DNA of 64,000 nucleotides from Enterococcus faecalis 13-SD-W-01 (GCA_000415185.1 KE351647.1:250528-314527), one strand, 5' to 3'. Positions 39,314 through 48,239 are shown, counted from the stretch's first letter. Program-made: numbers and translations. Notes: generated by a model from the letters alone, not told the origin.

Positions 39314-39916
39314 TCAGTCTTCTTTTATACTTTTCAAAATATAATAGCCTTTGTCTTTTGTAACGATTTCTACATTACCGAACGTTTCTTCCATTTTTTT
39401 CTGAGCACTTGGCGCCCCTTGTTTTTTCTGAATCACGATCGTTAATGTACCGCCTTTTTTCAACCGTGGATAGGCTCCTGTCAGAATCTCGTGAACGACT
39501 TTTTTTCCGGCTCGGATGGGTGGGTTGCTGACGATCGCTGCATAAGTATCTTTTACTTCTTCATAAATATTTGATTGATGGACTTCCACATTCTCGATAT
39601 GGTTTCGTTTCGCATTTCCTTCCGCTAATCCGACAGCGCGCTGATTGATATCGACCATTTCTACAGGTAATTGGCTGGCATAAGCGAGAGATAAACCAAT
39701 AGGGCCGTAACCGCAGCCTACATCTAAAATTTTCCCTTCTGGCAGCTCTGTCCAAGTAAAGGCGTCGATCAATACTCGGGAACCATAGTCCACTGTTTCA
39801 CGTGAAAACACCCCAGAGTCTGTCACAAATTGGAATTTCTTCCCTTTGAGTTCAAAACTCCATTGTTCTAAGTCATGTGCCGTGTCTGGCTGTTCTGTAT
39901 AATAATGGTTTGTCAT
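39314..39916 (-). CDS. Class I SAM-dependent methyltransferase (RsmC-like)
   Basis: 200 aa from ATG 39916, nine bases after AAAGGA. SAM motif I is ILDVGCGYGPIGLSLA, and the catalytic NPPI in AAIVSNPPIRAGKKVVHEIL is the N6/N2-type motif found in RsmC-like 16S rRNA methyltransferases and B. subtilis YbxB. The target is not known with certainty. It lies 43 bases upstream of the LacI-family gene. Confidence 0.85.
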   Translation of the reverse strand: MTNHYYTEQPDTAHDLEQWSFELKGKKFQFVTDSGVFSRETVDYGSRVLIDAFTWTELPEGKILDVGCGYGPIGLSLAYASQLPVEMVDINQRAVGLAEGNAKRNHIENVEVHQSNIYEEVKDTYAAIVSNPPIRAGKKVVHEILTGAYPRLKKGGTLTIVIQKKQGAPSAQKKMEETFGNVEIVTKDKGYYILKSIKED

Positions 39917-40152
39917 CGTCTTCATTCCTTTAGTTCTGATTGTTCATAGTCTACCTTTAATAGATAGTGGAATCAAGAGGATCTTCGCAACTTTTGGCGC
40001 CATATTTTACTGAAAGACGAACGAAAAAGCGCAGTTGTCGTTTTTTGTTCTAAAAAGTCACTTTTTAAAACAGCTGTTCAAACTTTATTATTACCTGTTT
40101 TCTTTCCAAAGAAAAACGCTTTAAAAATCATTTCTGAGATTACTCTTAAAAC
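39917..40152. other. Intergenic region between divergent genes
   Basis: About 235 bases between the methyltransferase (-) and the coaA promoter (+). It is AT-rich with runs of T and A. No gene, long hairpin or repeat is apparent. Confidence 0.5.
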
Positions 40153-40180
40153 TTGTACTTTAAGTAGTATAGTTTATAGA
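40153..40180 (+). promoter_or_regulatory. Possible coaA promoter
   Basis: TTGTAC (40153-40158), 16 bases, TATAGA (40175-40180), about 50 bases upstream of the coaA ATG. The -10 is imperfect; TAGAAT at 40190-40195 is another candidate. Confidence 0.4.
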
Positions 40181-40229
40181 ATTTTTATGTTAGAATAAGT
40201 CCATTGACGGGAGAATTCTGGAGGCTGTT

Positions 40230-41153
40230 ATGAATGATTTAATGAACTATTATCGTATCGCCAGAGAAGAGTGGCAAGAGTTTTATCGAAATGGTCCTGC
40301 TCCTCTGACACAAGAAGAATTAGATAGTATCAAAAGTTTGAATGACCGGATTTCCATGCAGGATGTCCAAGATATTTATATTCCGCTGACCCACTTGATC
40401 CATCTTTATATGAAAGAATTTGAGTCGCTTTCTGTAAGCAAAGGCCTTTTTCTTCACAAATATACGTCGGTCCCGCCTTTTATTATCGGTATCGCCGGCA
40501 GCGTGGCAGTTGGAAAAAGTACGACCGCTCGTTTACTTCAAACGATTTTATCGCGAACATTTAAACGGCGAAATGTCCAATTGATCACGACGGATGGTTT
40601 TTTGTATCCAAATCGTGTGCTGCAGGAAAAAAATATCATGGATCGCAAAGGATTTCCTGAAAGTTATGATATGGAGATGCTGATCGATTTTTTAAACCAA
40701 GTCAAATCGGGAAAAGAAGAAATCAAAGTACCCATTTATTCCCATGACGTGTACGATATCATTCCAGAAGAATATGAATTGGTCCAACAACCGGATATAT
40801 TGATTGTTGAAGGAATCAATACATTGCAGCTCCCAGCAAACCAGCAAATCTATGTAAGTGATTTTTTTGATTTTTCTGTGTATGTCGATGCAGAATCCGA
40901 ATTGATCGAAAAATGGTATCTTGACCGCTTTGGTGCTTTACTTGATACTGCTTTTCAAAAACCGGAAAATTATTATTATCAATTCGCGATCGGCGACCGG
41001 AAAGAAGCCTTTAAAATGGCAAAACAAGTATGGAAAGATGTGAATCTGAAAAATTTGACTGAATATATCTTGCCTACTCGAGGCAGAGCCGATATAATTC
41101 TCCATAAAACAAAAAATCATATCATAGATTCAATTTTTATGCGCAAATATTAG
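40230..41153 (+). CDS. coaA: Type I pantothenate kinase
   Basis: 307 aa. The P-loop is GIAGSVAVGKSTTARLLQ, followed by LITTDGFLYPNRVL, YDMEMLIDFL and the DILIVEGINTLQ strand. It phosphorylates pantothenate, the first step of coenzyme A synthesis. It lies 57 bases upstream of guaA and is probably co-transcribed with it. Confidence 0.95.
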   Translation: MNDLMNYYRIAREEWQEFYRNGPAPLTQEELDSIKSLNDRISMQDVQDIYIPLTHLIHLYMKEFESLSVSKGLFLHKYTSVPPFIIGIAGSVAVGKSTTARLLQTILSRTFKRRNVQLITTDGFLYPNRVLQEKNIMDRKGFPESYDMEMLIDFLNQVKSGKEEIKVPIYSHDVYDIIPEEYELVQQPDILIVEGINTLQLPANQQIYVSDFFDFSVYVDAESELIEKWYLDRFGALLDTAFQKPENYYYQFAIGDRKEAFKMAKQVWKDVNLKNLTEYILPTRGRADIILHKTKNHIIDSIFMRKY

Positions 41154-41210
41154 CATTTTAAAATAGTTCTGCTATTTTGAGATAAATTTAAATGGATAGG
41201 GGTAATAGAT

Positions 41211-42779
41211 GTGACAAACGTTGCCGATACTATGACAGACGTTGAAAAGATTATTGTATTAGACTACGGTAGCCAATATAACCAATTGATAACACGCCGA
41301 ATTCGTGATTTAGGAGTTTTCTCTGAATTACTAAGCCACAGAGTAACTGCTGAAGAAATCAAAGCCATGAACCCGAAAGGAATCATTCTTTCAGGCGGAC
41401 CAAACAGTGTCTATGATGACGGAGCTTTCGGAATTGATCCTGAAATCTTCAATTTAGGTATTCCTGTGTTAGGTATCTGTTATGGTATGCAATTGATTAC
41501 TTACAAACTTGGCGGAAACGTGGAACCAGCTAAAAACCGTGAATACGGAAAAGCACAATTATCTGTTACTAGCGATGACGCTGTTTTATTCAAAGACACA
41601 CCTCAAGAACAAACTGTTTGGATGAGCCACGGCGACCTTGTAACAAAAGTCCCAGAAGGTTTTGAAACTGTCGGAACAAGCAAAGACTGCCCTATCGCAG
41701 CCATCCAAGACACAACTAGAAACTTCTATGGTATCCAATTCCATGCTGAAGTACGTCATTCTGAATACGGAATCGAATTGCTTCGCCACTTCGCTTTTGA
41801 TGTTTGCGGATGTGAAGGAAACTGGACGATGGATAACTTCATCGACATGGAAATCGAAAAAATCCGTCAAAAAGTTGGCGACAAAAAAGTGCTTCTAGGT
41901 CTTTCTGGCGGTGTTGACTCAAGTGTTGTCGGTGTTCTTTTACAAAAAGCGATCGGCGACCAATTGACATGTATCTTTGTTGACCACGGCTTGCTGCGTA
42001 AAGATGAAGCAGAACAAGTAATGGAAAGTTTAGGCGGAAAATTCGGCTTGAATATCATCAAAGTAGATGCGAAAGATCGTTTCTTAGACAAATTAAAAGG
42101 TGTTTCTGACCCTGAACAAAAACGTAAAATCATTGGTAATGAATTCGTTTATGTTTTTGATGATGAAGCGACAAAACTTGCTGGTAAAGAAGGCGTTTCT
42201 TTCTTAGCACAAGGTACGCTTTACACAGACGTGATCGAAAGCGGAACTGAAACAGCCCAAACAATCAAATCTCACCATAACGTTGGCGGACTGCCAGAAG
42301 ATATGCAATTCCAATTGATCGAACCTTTGAATACATTGTTCAAAGATGAAGTCCGCGAATTGGGTACTCAACTTGGTATGCCTGATTCTATCGTTTGGCG
42401 TCAGCCTTTCCCTGGTCCTGGATTAGGTATCCGTGTCCTAGGTGAAATCTCTGAAGACAAACTAGAAATCGTTCGCGAATCTGACGCAATCTTGCGTGAA
42501 GAAATCGCGGCTGCTGGCCTTGACCGCGATGTATGGCAATACTTCACTGTTTTACCAGGCATCCGTTCTGTAGGTGTTATGGGTGATGGAAGAACATATG
42601 ACTATACAGTTGGTATCCGTGCCGTAACTTCAATCGATGGAATGACAGCAGACTTTGCTCGTATCCCATGGGAAGTACTGCAAAAAATCTCTGTACGTAT
42701 CGTAAATGAAGTCGCACACGTTAACCGTATCGTGTACGATATTACAAGTAAACCACCAGCAACAGTTGAGTGGGAATAA
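41211..42779 (+). CDS. guaA: GMP synthase (glutamine-hydrolysing)
   Basis: 522 aa from a GTG start eight bases after GGGG; ATG 41232 is an alternative. The glutamine amidotransferase domain has the nucleophile loop [11 protein letters not shown] and the His/Glu pair in [13 protein letters not shown] (commonly FHPE; here Ala replaces Pro). The PP-loop [16 protein letters not shown] and the dimerisation domain [16 protein letters not shown] follow. It makes GMP from XMP. The gene is intact. Its last codons contain the att core used by Tn5801-like elements, so integration leaves it functional. Confidence 0.97.
   Translation: MTNVADTMTDVEKIIVLDYGSQYNQLITRRIRDLGVFSELLSHRVTAEEIKAMNPKGIILSGGPNSVYDDGAFGIDPEIFNLGIPVLGICYGMQLITYKLGGNVEPAKNREYGKAQLSVTSDDAVLFKDTPQEQTVWMSHGDLVTKVPEGFETVGTSKDCPIAAIQDTTRNFYGIQFHAEVRHSEYGIELLRHFAFDVCGCEGNWTMDNFIDMEIEKIRQKVGDKKVLLGLSGGVDSSVVGVLLQKAIGDQLTCIFVDHGLLRKDEAEQVMESLGGKFGLNIIKVDAKDRFLDKLKGVSDPEQKRKIIGNEFVYVFDDEATKLAGKEGVSFLAQGTLYTDVIESGTETAQTIKSHHNVGGLPEDMQFQLIEPLNTLFKDEVRELGTQLGMPDSIVWRQPFPGPGLGIRVLGEISEDKLEIVRESDAILREEIAAAGLDRDVWQYFTVLPGIRSVGVMGDGRTYDYTVGIRAVTSIDGMTADFARIPWEVLQKISVRIVNEVAHVNRIVYDITSKPPATVEWE
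42768..42778 (+). other. Probable attL core at the guaA 3' end
   Basis: GAGTGGGAATA, the last bases of guaA. As I recall, this 11-mer is the duplicated core of Tn5801-type elements that insert at guaA. All AT-rich mobile-element genes begin right after it. The matching attR was not found and should lie beyond the right edge. Confidence 0.75.
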
Positions 42780-42780
42780 G

Positions 42781-42830
42781 AAAAAACCCGCTAGAAATGC
42801 CTGTATTATAGGTTTTCTAGCGGGTTTCTT
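42781..42830. terminator. Terminator after guaA
   Basis: A strong stem AACCCGCTAGAAA / TTTCTAGCGGGTT with a 15-nt loop. It is flanked by A6 and a T-rich 3' side, so it could work in both directions. The stop codon (TAG) of the integrase relic on the minus strand lies inside the stem. Confidence 0.8.
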
Positions 42831-42954
42831 TTGGAGTGGTCACAGTTTGGTCACACTTGTGTTCGTTATTCCTTTTTTTATCTGTCGTAAATTGATTCTT
42901 AGTTTCAGGTGTCAGATTGCTTTTAGAAAGATCAGTATTGAATTTTCTTATTTC
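42817..42954 (-). pseudogene. Relic of a second integrase (C-terminus only)
   Basis: Minus-strand reading gives FNTDLSKSNLTPETKNQFT followed by TDKKRNNEHKCDQTV and TTPKETR, then stop. The first part matches the C-terminus of the intact integrase at 45534-46700 (NFSKSNLTPEIKNQFT) at both protein and DNA level. The rest of the gene is missing, with an in-frame TAG just upstream. The position right after guaA is where the integrase of a guaA-type element belongs, so this is probably what remains of an earlier or tandem element. Confidence 0.8.
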
Positions 42955-42965
42955 CTAATAGGATA

Positions 42966-42977
42966 TTGAGTGGAACA
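42966..42977 (+). other. Possible second att relic
   Basis: TTGAGTGGAACA repeats the guaA end TTGAGTGGGAATA almost exactly, precisely 200 bases downstream (42766 and 42966). The integrase relic lies between them. The match is only eight identical bases plus a gapped extension, so the identification is tentative. Confidence 0.4.
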
Positions 42978-43136
42978 AAAAGAAATAATCAACAAACATT
43001 GATATCAATATTTGTTAGTTATTTATCCATTTAATATCATAAGTACACAGATTTTAAACAGGAATAAACATTAATTGAGAACAGAATTTTGTCAGTTCTA
43101 TTATTTTTTTAACACTTATTTTATTTGTCTCTTTTC
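42978..43136. other. AT-rich non-coding spacer
   Basis: About 160 bases, made largely of A and T, between the att relic and a small ORF. It holds inverted TTAGTTATTTATCC-like stretches but no convincing promoter, hairpin or gene. Confidence 0.4.
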
Positions 43137-43304
43137 TTAAACTTTTTTTACCGTACTATTAAGCAGTAAAATAAAATTTACGATAAGCCATCCAATTATA
43201 AAAATATCTTGTGGATACATTTCATTGAAATTCGAAATCAACCAATAAATCGCCAATAAAAAATTACAAATTCCAACAAAAAATGCTATTTTAGTTTTTT
43301 TCAG
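43137..43304 (-). CDS. Small two-helix membrane protein, possibly with a CTG start
   Basis: 55 codons reading xKKTKIAFFVGICNFLLAIY, then WLISNFNEMYPQDIFIIGWL and IVNFILLLNSTVKKV, with two membrane helices. GGGGGAGG lies eight bases upstream of a CTG, and an in-frame TAG lies just before it, so no ATG, GTG or TTG start is available before an internal ATG near codon 30. It is either a rare CTG start or an ATG-to-CTG mutation. It lies about 110 bases downstream of the ImmA gene, on the same strand. Function unknown. Confidence 0.5.
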   Translation of the reverse strand: MKKTKIAFFVGICNFLLAIYWLISNFNEMYPQDIFIIGWLIVNFILLLNSTVKKV

Positions 43305-43417
43305 AAACTACACCTCCCCCAACTAGCAGATTCATTCATGTACTAGAAACTTTTCTACCTCACTTTATCTGTTATAAATTTAACCTTAGTTTCTAAAATC
43401 AAATATATACTTGTAAA

Positions 43418-44584
43418 TTACATAGGACCAAAGTTAAGTTTCAAAACATTATTTAAATCTGTAAAATTCTCTTCCTTTGTAAAGGGAACAAAAAAATCAG
43501 ACTCTATCGAAAACATTTCTTCTAATAAGCTTCTATTGATCCTAAAATTATTTTCAATGCTTGGCAAATCAGTTAACTTATTTGTTAGAACCAGGTTAAA
43601 AATACTTCGTATTTTCCCAGGACGCTTAAATACAATCTCTCTATCCAAAGGTTCTTCTAATCGATAATTTTTTACAGCAATTTGTCGATAAAAATAACTA
43701 TGCTGTTTTGGTGTAAGAAACCCTAACTTGTAAGCTCTCATTTCAAGTGCTTGAATGGATACATTATACTTCGCCTTTAAAGAGATATAACTATCTGGAT
43801 TTGAAATCTTTTTTATTTCTTCTAAATCTTTTTGAATAATTCGCGAAGGCAATAAAAAGCACGAAGCAAAATAATCTGCTTCTCTTTCTACTTGTTGTCG
43901 TTCATTTTTATCTAAAAGAGAAAAGTCGACATATGGGTGTAGTAACAAATGTCCTAATTCATGAGCCAAATCAAAATTTCTTCTCACTGCTGATTTCTTT
44001 ATACCTAATACAATGATCGGAACATCTTCTGTTGACCACGCACTATAAGCATCTGCCTTCCCGCCCACATTCTTTTCTAAAACATAAATTCCTGCCTTTT
44101 CTAATGATAATAATAGATTACCATTGTCAGGTTGAATACCTAGAAACTCTCTAGAAAGAGTAGCAACCTCTTCTATTTTTCCATTTGTTATTTCATCAAA
44201 TAATATCTTAGAACTTTTTTGTCTAAGATCTAATAACTTATTAGGGGGCACATTTAAAAAACTTTCTAAATAACTAACCACTTTCGAAGCAACATTTAAA
44301 TAAACTACCTCGCTATTAGTTTTTTTTCTTGAAGAAATATCTGCTTTTCTATATGCAACATTATTTTCAAAAAAAGTCTTTTCAATAATAAATTCTTCAA
44401 AGAAAAAAGAAGATTTCACTTGTAAAATTTCTTTCATTTGTAAGATATTTTCAAATGACGGTTCTATCATTTGCTTTTCAAATTGCCATATAGACTGTTC
44501 AGACACACGTAGTTTTTCTCCAAGTTCTTTACGTGAAAGACCATGCAACATCCTAATTATTTGCAGATTTTTCCCATAAAACAT
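43418..44584 (-). CDS. XRE helix-turn-helix / ImmA-IrrE zinc metallopeptidase
   Basis: 388 aa. An N-terminal XRE helix-turn-helix (about residues 6-55; LSRKELGEKLRVSEQSIWQF) is joined to an ImmA/IrrE domain with the zinc motif HELGH at 208-212 and the downstream EREADYFASCFLLP segment. A C-terminal region of about 120 residues has no clear family. Such proteins cleave repressors or act as antitoxins; COG2856-type fusions also occur in toxin-antitoxin and anti-phage pairs. The gene follows 44622-45341 by 37 bases and is very probably co-expressed. AGAAAGGAAGAG precedes the ATG. Confidence 0.88.
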   Translation of the reverse strand: MFYGKNLQIIRMLHGLSRKELGEKLRVSEQSIWQFEKQMIEPSFENILQMKEILQVKSSFFFEEFIIEKTFFENNVAYRKADISSRKKTNSEVVYLNVASKVVSYLESFLNVPPNKLLDLRQKSSKILFDEITNGKIEEVATLSREFLGIQPDNGNLLLSLEKAGIYVLEKNVGGKADAYSAWSTEDVPIIVLGIKKSAVRRNFDLAHELGHLLLHPYVDFSLLDKNERQQVEREADYFASCFLLPSRIIQKDLEEIKKISNPDSYISLKAKYNVSIQALEMRAYKLGFLTPKQHSYFYRQIAVKNYRLEEPLDREIVFKRPGKIRSIFNLVLTNKLTDLPSIENNFRINRSLLEEMFSIESDFFVPFTKEENFTDLNNVLKLNFGPM

Positions 44585-44621
44585 TGTGCTCTTCCTTTCT
44601 TAATACACTGCACTGGGAAAG

Positions 44622-45341
44622 CTAATTGGAGATTTCTTTTTCCTCTTTTGGAATTGTATAATCATACTCAGAAAGATCACCAATTTCTTCTTTTTCACCA
44701 ATTACAGCAGAATATTCTTCATCCTCTATAATTATAGACGTAGTTTGTAAATAAGGTGTTAAATTTTGAATTAAATGTAATTCTTTTGTTTCATCATCAG
44801 GTAAAACAAGTAAAACTGATTCTATCACTTTTTCAGCATTAGTTTTATAAACTACAATATAAAAGTTTTCATATTTTGATAACTCTTGCTCTGAAATCAT
44901 TGGTTCTTCAAATGGAAGTTCTAATTGAATTGAGATATTCGGCACTTTCTTTTGTCCTTTACGAACTGAATTAAGGATAGGTTTATTAATCTTAGCATAA
45001 TCAGATAAATATTGACTTACCTTTTTCTTTTTTTCTTTTGAGAAAGTTTGCTGTAGTCTATAGTCGTTTTTTACGATAAAAAGAGAAGGTTTTTCTCCAC
45101 CAAAGGAAAACTCTAAATATTCCCAACTTTCGCCTGCTTTTTCGCGTTTATTTTCCGCAAAATTTAAAGTTTTTCTAGCGACACCGTCATCAATAAAGTT
45201 CCCTTTTGTAAAAGCAAAACCAGCAGAAACTTTCAGTTTTTCTTTCATCTCTTTACGAATATCTAGATATTCTTTATAACCAAGTAATAACCCATCAACA
45301 ACTAATTGTGCTTCTTCTGCATTTAGAACTTCATTTTCCAT
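44622..45341 (-). CDS. Unknown protein paired with the ImmA/IrrE gene
   Basis: 239 aa, soluble and acidic. It has no signal or membrane segment. The segments ESWEYLEFSFGGEKPSLFIV and YENFYIVVYKTNAEKVIESV are predicted beta-rich. I do not recognise the family with certainty (possibly a DUF5986-like protein). It is the first gene of a two-gene unit with the XRE-ImmA protein, the arrangement expected of a toxin-antitoxin or defence pair. GGAG stands eight bases before the ATG. Confidence 0.65.
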   Translation of the reverse strand: MENEVLNAEEAQLVVDGLLLGYKEYLDIRKEMKEKLKVSAGFAFTKGNFIDDGVARKTLNFAENKREKAGESWEYLEFSFGGEKPSLFIVKNDYRLQQTFSKEKKKKVSQYLSDYAKINKPILNSVRKGQKKVPNISIQLELPFEEPMISEQELSKYENFYIVVYKTNAEKVIESVLLVLPDDETKELHLIQNLTPYLQTTSIIIEDEEYSAVIGEKEEIGDLSEYDYTIPKEEKEISN

Positions 45342-45533
45342 TTGTACAACTCCAATCTACTTATATTTGAAGTCATTATATCCTATATTTTTCTAAAATT
45401 GAAGAAAAGAATACAAAATAGCTGTTTTTTTTAAAGTAAACCCCAAAAATGAAAAGAATAATACTTATCAAAATATGTTTCTCTTCTTATAATTTTTAAC
45501 TAAAACAAAAACAGTATAGCATATTGTTATATA

Positions 45534-46700
45534 TCATTTTGCATCTTTTACTGTAAATTGATTCTTAATTTCAGGTGTTAAATTGCTTTTAGAAAAATTA
45601 GTTTGGATAGAACCAGTCAAATCATTTGCTATCTCTCTCAATGAATTTGGATACAAATGACCATATGTTCCTAAAGTCGTTTGTACATCGGCATGCCCTA
45701 ATCTCTCCTTGATTCGAAGTGCATCTTTTCGCTGTGATATAAGCAAAGAAGCATGACTATGTCTTAATCCATGTATCCGAATTATATGAACACCAGCGAT
45801 CGTTGCATGTCTGCTCATAATATGACGGATTGTATATTTCTGAGTAGGTACTCCATTGTAAGAAAGTACAAATAACATACCTCCTAATGAATCTTGTCGT
45901 TCCTTCCAAATTTTTAGAAAAGTAATTGTATCATCATCTAGTTCGATCGTACGGATACTAGAAGCTGTTTTTGGTTCTACAAATTCATAAGTTTTAGCAT
46001 TCTTATAGTAGAGTGTTTTATTCACACGCAAATTTTTATTTTCAAAATCAATATCTTTCCAAGTTAATGCAGTAGCTTCTCCCAAACGCATACCTGTCAT
46101 AAACAGCAACCAAATACAAATAAAACCAAAATGTTGGTACAAATCATTAATATAAAAAGTTGAAATGACTTTTTCAAATTCTTCTTTGGTCCAAAAATCA
46201 ACTGTAGTTTTCTTTTTCTTCACATTACCTATAATTTTTGCGGGATTCTTTTCAAGTAGTCCCAAAACAACTGCTCGATCTAATGACATTTGAAAAATCC
46301 CAAATATATTTCTTACATAAGAGTTCTTATATTTACTTAATAAATTATTTTGCCACTTTTGAATGTCAATTGGTCGTATTTCTCTTAACTCCATTTTAAA
46401 GAAATAAGAGAAAGTTTTTTTGATTGTAGATAACCGATTTTTATATGTCCTTTCTTCCACTTTCCCTTGATAATAAGGTAGGAATAATTTATAAAAAAAC
46501 TCCTCAAATAGCATAGTACTTTGAGAAGTTTCTGCTTCTTTTCCATAATTAGAAACAAGTTCGGCGTATGCTTTTTTTGCTTCTTTAATTGTTTTAAACC
46601 CTCTCCGTTTTTTTTGTACTCTTTTTCCTGTCCGTTTGTCGAATCCCAAACTAGCAGTAAAATAATATTTCCCATTGTTATCTTTTTTAAAATTAACCAT
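45534..46700 (-). CDS. int: Tyrosine integrase of the element
   Basis: 388 aa. The N-terminal arm-binding domain is YYFTASLGFDKRTGKRVQKK, the core-binding SAM-like domain is at about 60-160, and the catalytic domain has Arg in MTGMRLGEATALTW, HGLRHSHASLL (HxxR) and a final Tyr in LGTYGHLYP. It resembles the integrases of Tn916/Tn5801-like and phage-like elements of Lactobacillales. It overlaps the DUF3173 gene by eight bases. It lies 2.7 kb from guaA instead of beside it, which is unusual. Confidence 0.93.
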   Translation of the reverse strand: MVNFKKDNNGKYYFTASLGFDKRTGKRVQKKRRGFKTIKEAKKAYAELVSNYGKEAETSQSTMLFEEFFYKLFLPYYQGKVEERTYKNRLSTIKKTFSYFFKMELREIRPIDIQKWQNNLLSKYKNSYVRNIFGIFQMSLDRAVVLGLLEKNPAKIIGNVKKKKTTVDFWTKEEFEKVISTFYINDLYQHFGFICIWLLFMTGMRLGEATALTWKDIDFENKNLRVNKTLYYKNAKTYEFVEPKTASSIRTIELDDDTITFLKIWKERQDSLGGMLFVLSYNGVPTQKYTIRHIMSRHATIAGVHIIRIHGLRHSHASLLISQRKDALRIKERLGHADVQTTLGTYGHLYPNSLREIANDLTGSIQTNFSKSNLTPEIKNQFTVKDAK

Positions 46701-46902
46701 GATTCTGCAAATCCTCCGCTACCTCTATCTTCATACCTAAAACTTCTTCTACAGATTCAACAGGTACCAGACCCAATCTTTTATTTTCGTAATAGGTATA
46801 GCCTTTTGAAACCATGATTGCTTTTGCTTGTCGTATGATTCCTTCAGACTGATACTTTCCATAACCTAATCTCATTAGTTCATTTTTTGTTATAACTACC
46901 AT
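46693..46902 (-). CDS. DUF3173 protein, probable excisionase
   Basis: 69 aa: MVVITKNELMRLGYGKYQSE, with the conserved IIRQAKAIMVSKG and RLGLVPVESVEEVLG. DUF3173 proteins stand directly upstream of integrase genes in many Firmicute ICEs and are taken as directionality factors. It overlaps int by eight bases. GAGGTG precedes the ATG. Confidence 0.8.
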   Translation of the reverse strand: MVVITKNELMRLGYGKYQSEGIIRQAKAIMVSKGYTYYENKRLGLVPVESVEEVLGMKIEVAEDLQNHG

Positions 46903-47210
46903 TCAAACACCTCATTTTTTATTCAGATAAAAAAGAACACTACTAAAATTAGTAGTGTTCTTTATTTTTACAATATTAAAAATATTGATTAATGCCTTCG
47001 TTAATAATCTTTCTAACAATTTTAAGCTTTCTCTTTCAAAACTAAATTGTAATATTACTACTCATCTAATCAAAAAATTTGGACAAAATTTCATTTTGTC
47101 TTACTTATTTTTCTGTTCTTTTCAATAATCATAAAATTTTTTACACGTTTGTAACCGTTAAAATGATTAATTCTTCCAAAAGCAGATTAAATTCGAACTT
47201 GATTAAAACT
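46903..47210. other. Scar region between the excisionase gene and truncated virB4
   Basis: About 300 AT-rich bases with no gene. It holds a strong hairpin at 46929-46970 and a smaller one at 47082-47100 (GACAAAAT/ATTTTGTC). It takes the place where the rest of virB4/tcpF, tcpH, tcpG and any cargo would be expected. Confidence 0.6.
46929..46970. terminator. Bidirectional terminator beside the excisionase gene
   Basis: A perfect 15-bp stem (AAAGAACACTACTAA/TTAGTAGTGTTCTTT) with a minimal centre, flanked by A-rich and T-rich sides. It insulates the int/xis unit from transfer-operon transcription. Confidence 0.85.
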
Positions 47211-47780
47211 TCACATAAGAACTAGTTTTTTGCTAGCGGCTATGCAATAATTAAAATTGTCACCACAACAAAGAGGACGAATCCCCTTATTAACTTGTTC
47301 AAATAAGATACTAGGATCAGCTAACTCATAACCAATAAGAGAGACGACTTCTTGAACGACAGCGTCTGACATTTTTTTCGCCAATTCTTTTACATCTTCT
47401 GCTATATAAGCATCTTTGATTTTTACCCCTAACAAAAAGGACGGACGATAAACATTTCCTAGTTCTTGTTCTAACACATGAATCGTTTCATTCGCGTAAT
47501 ACTCACCAATTTCTCGACTTTCAGGATCAAATCCTTCGGCTAATTTATCAAACCGACTTCTTAAATTTAAGGTTCTAGGATACATAGTTAAATCAATATC
47601 TTCATACGTTCGTAAAAGATTCAATAAACTTGCCATCATTTCTTTATTCTCTTGCATGGCTTTTGGATTATTTTGAGAAATTGTTTTTGGTGTAACTTCA
47701 TAATAACCCCAGATATCCCCTTCATTGTTTAACATTAAGTGATCTCTTAACGCTTTAAGCGGGCTTTCAACAGTAATCAT
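47211..47780 (-). pseudogene. Truncated VirB4/TcpF-type conjugation ATPase (N-terminal part only)
   Basis: 189 aa starting MITVESPLKALRDHLMLNNE. It matches the N-terminal domain of Tn916 Orf16 / TcpF-type VirB4 proteins, which are usually about 800 aa with Walker motifs; neither Walker box is present here. The last ~20 residues (CGDNFNYCIAASKKLVLM) look like a foreign tail created by the deletion. The following tcpH and tcpG homologues are missing, so the transfer apparatus is not complete. Confidence 0.8.
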
Positions 47781-47848
47781 ACTTTTCCTTCTTTCTAAAT
47801 TTATTTAATGAAAAAGTCGTATGCCTTCGACAACATACGACCTAAAAA

Positions 47849-48238
47849 TTATTTGAATTGAATCGACTCCGTAATCTCTTCTCGTTTACATTTTTTTCCT
47901 TCACAAATAACAATATCTGGCAATTGAACCGTGAAATAGTAGATCAGTGAATCCAACAAATAATAATAAATTTTCTTCCCGTCAGGTTGGATTTTATTCA
48001 TTAACATCACTGAACCAATCGGCACACCGACATAACATAGCATATACATAAATTGAAATGTTTTTGCCAATGTTGCAATCATTGAACCAAAGAACAAGTT
48101 TATGAGTAAAGCTACTACAATTGCCGTCACAGCATCTACTACGACAATTGCAAAAGGTAATCGAAAAAAATTAGGAATATCTTGAATGCGGTAAGGCTCT
48201 TTAAATATGGACGTATAATTGTACGCTTCCCAATCCAT
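47849..48238 (-). CDS. Conjugal transfer membrane protein TcpE-like
   Basis: 129 aa starting MDWEAYNYTSIFKEPYRIQD, the typical TcpE opening, with two membrane helices (about 28-48 and 52-76) and a C-terminal cytoplasmic tail. TcpE is a component of Tn916/pCW3-type transfer channels. The start overlaps the tcpD-like stop (TAGTATG); GTG 48250 is an alternative. Next in order is virB4, as usual. Confidence 0.82.
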   Translation of the reverse strand: MDWEAYNYTSIFKEPYRIQDIPNFFRLPFAIVVVDAVTAIVVALLINLFFGSMIATLAKTFQFMYMLCYVGVPIGSVMLMNKIQPDGKKIYYYLLDSLIYYFTVQLPDIVICEGKKCKREEITESIQFK

Positions 48239-48239
48239 A

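Noticed and set aside
41154..41210. Possible guanine riboswitch upstream of guaA
   Set aside because: Only 57 AT-rich bases separate coaA and guaA; no purine-riboswitch-like three-way junction is possible there.
42706..42969. Plus-strand open frame across the end of guaA, its terminator and the integrase relic
   Set aside because: It lies out of frame with guaA and crosses a terminator and the relic; there is no ribosome binding site.
47082..47100. GACAAAAT/ATTTTGTC hairpin as a further att or IS end
   Set aside because: Short AT-rich stem with no matching partner sequence found nearby; it may be a weak terminator only.
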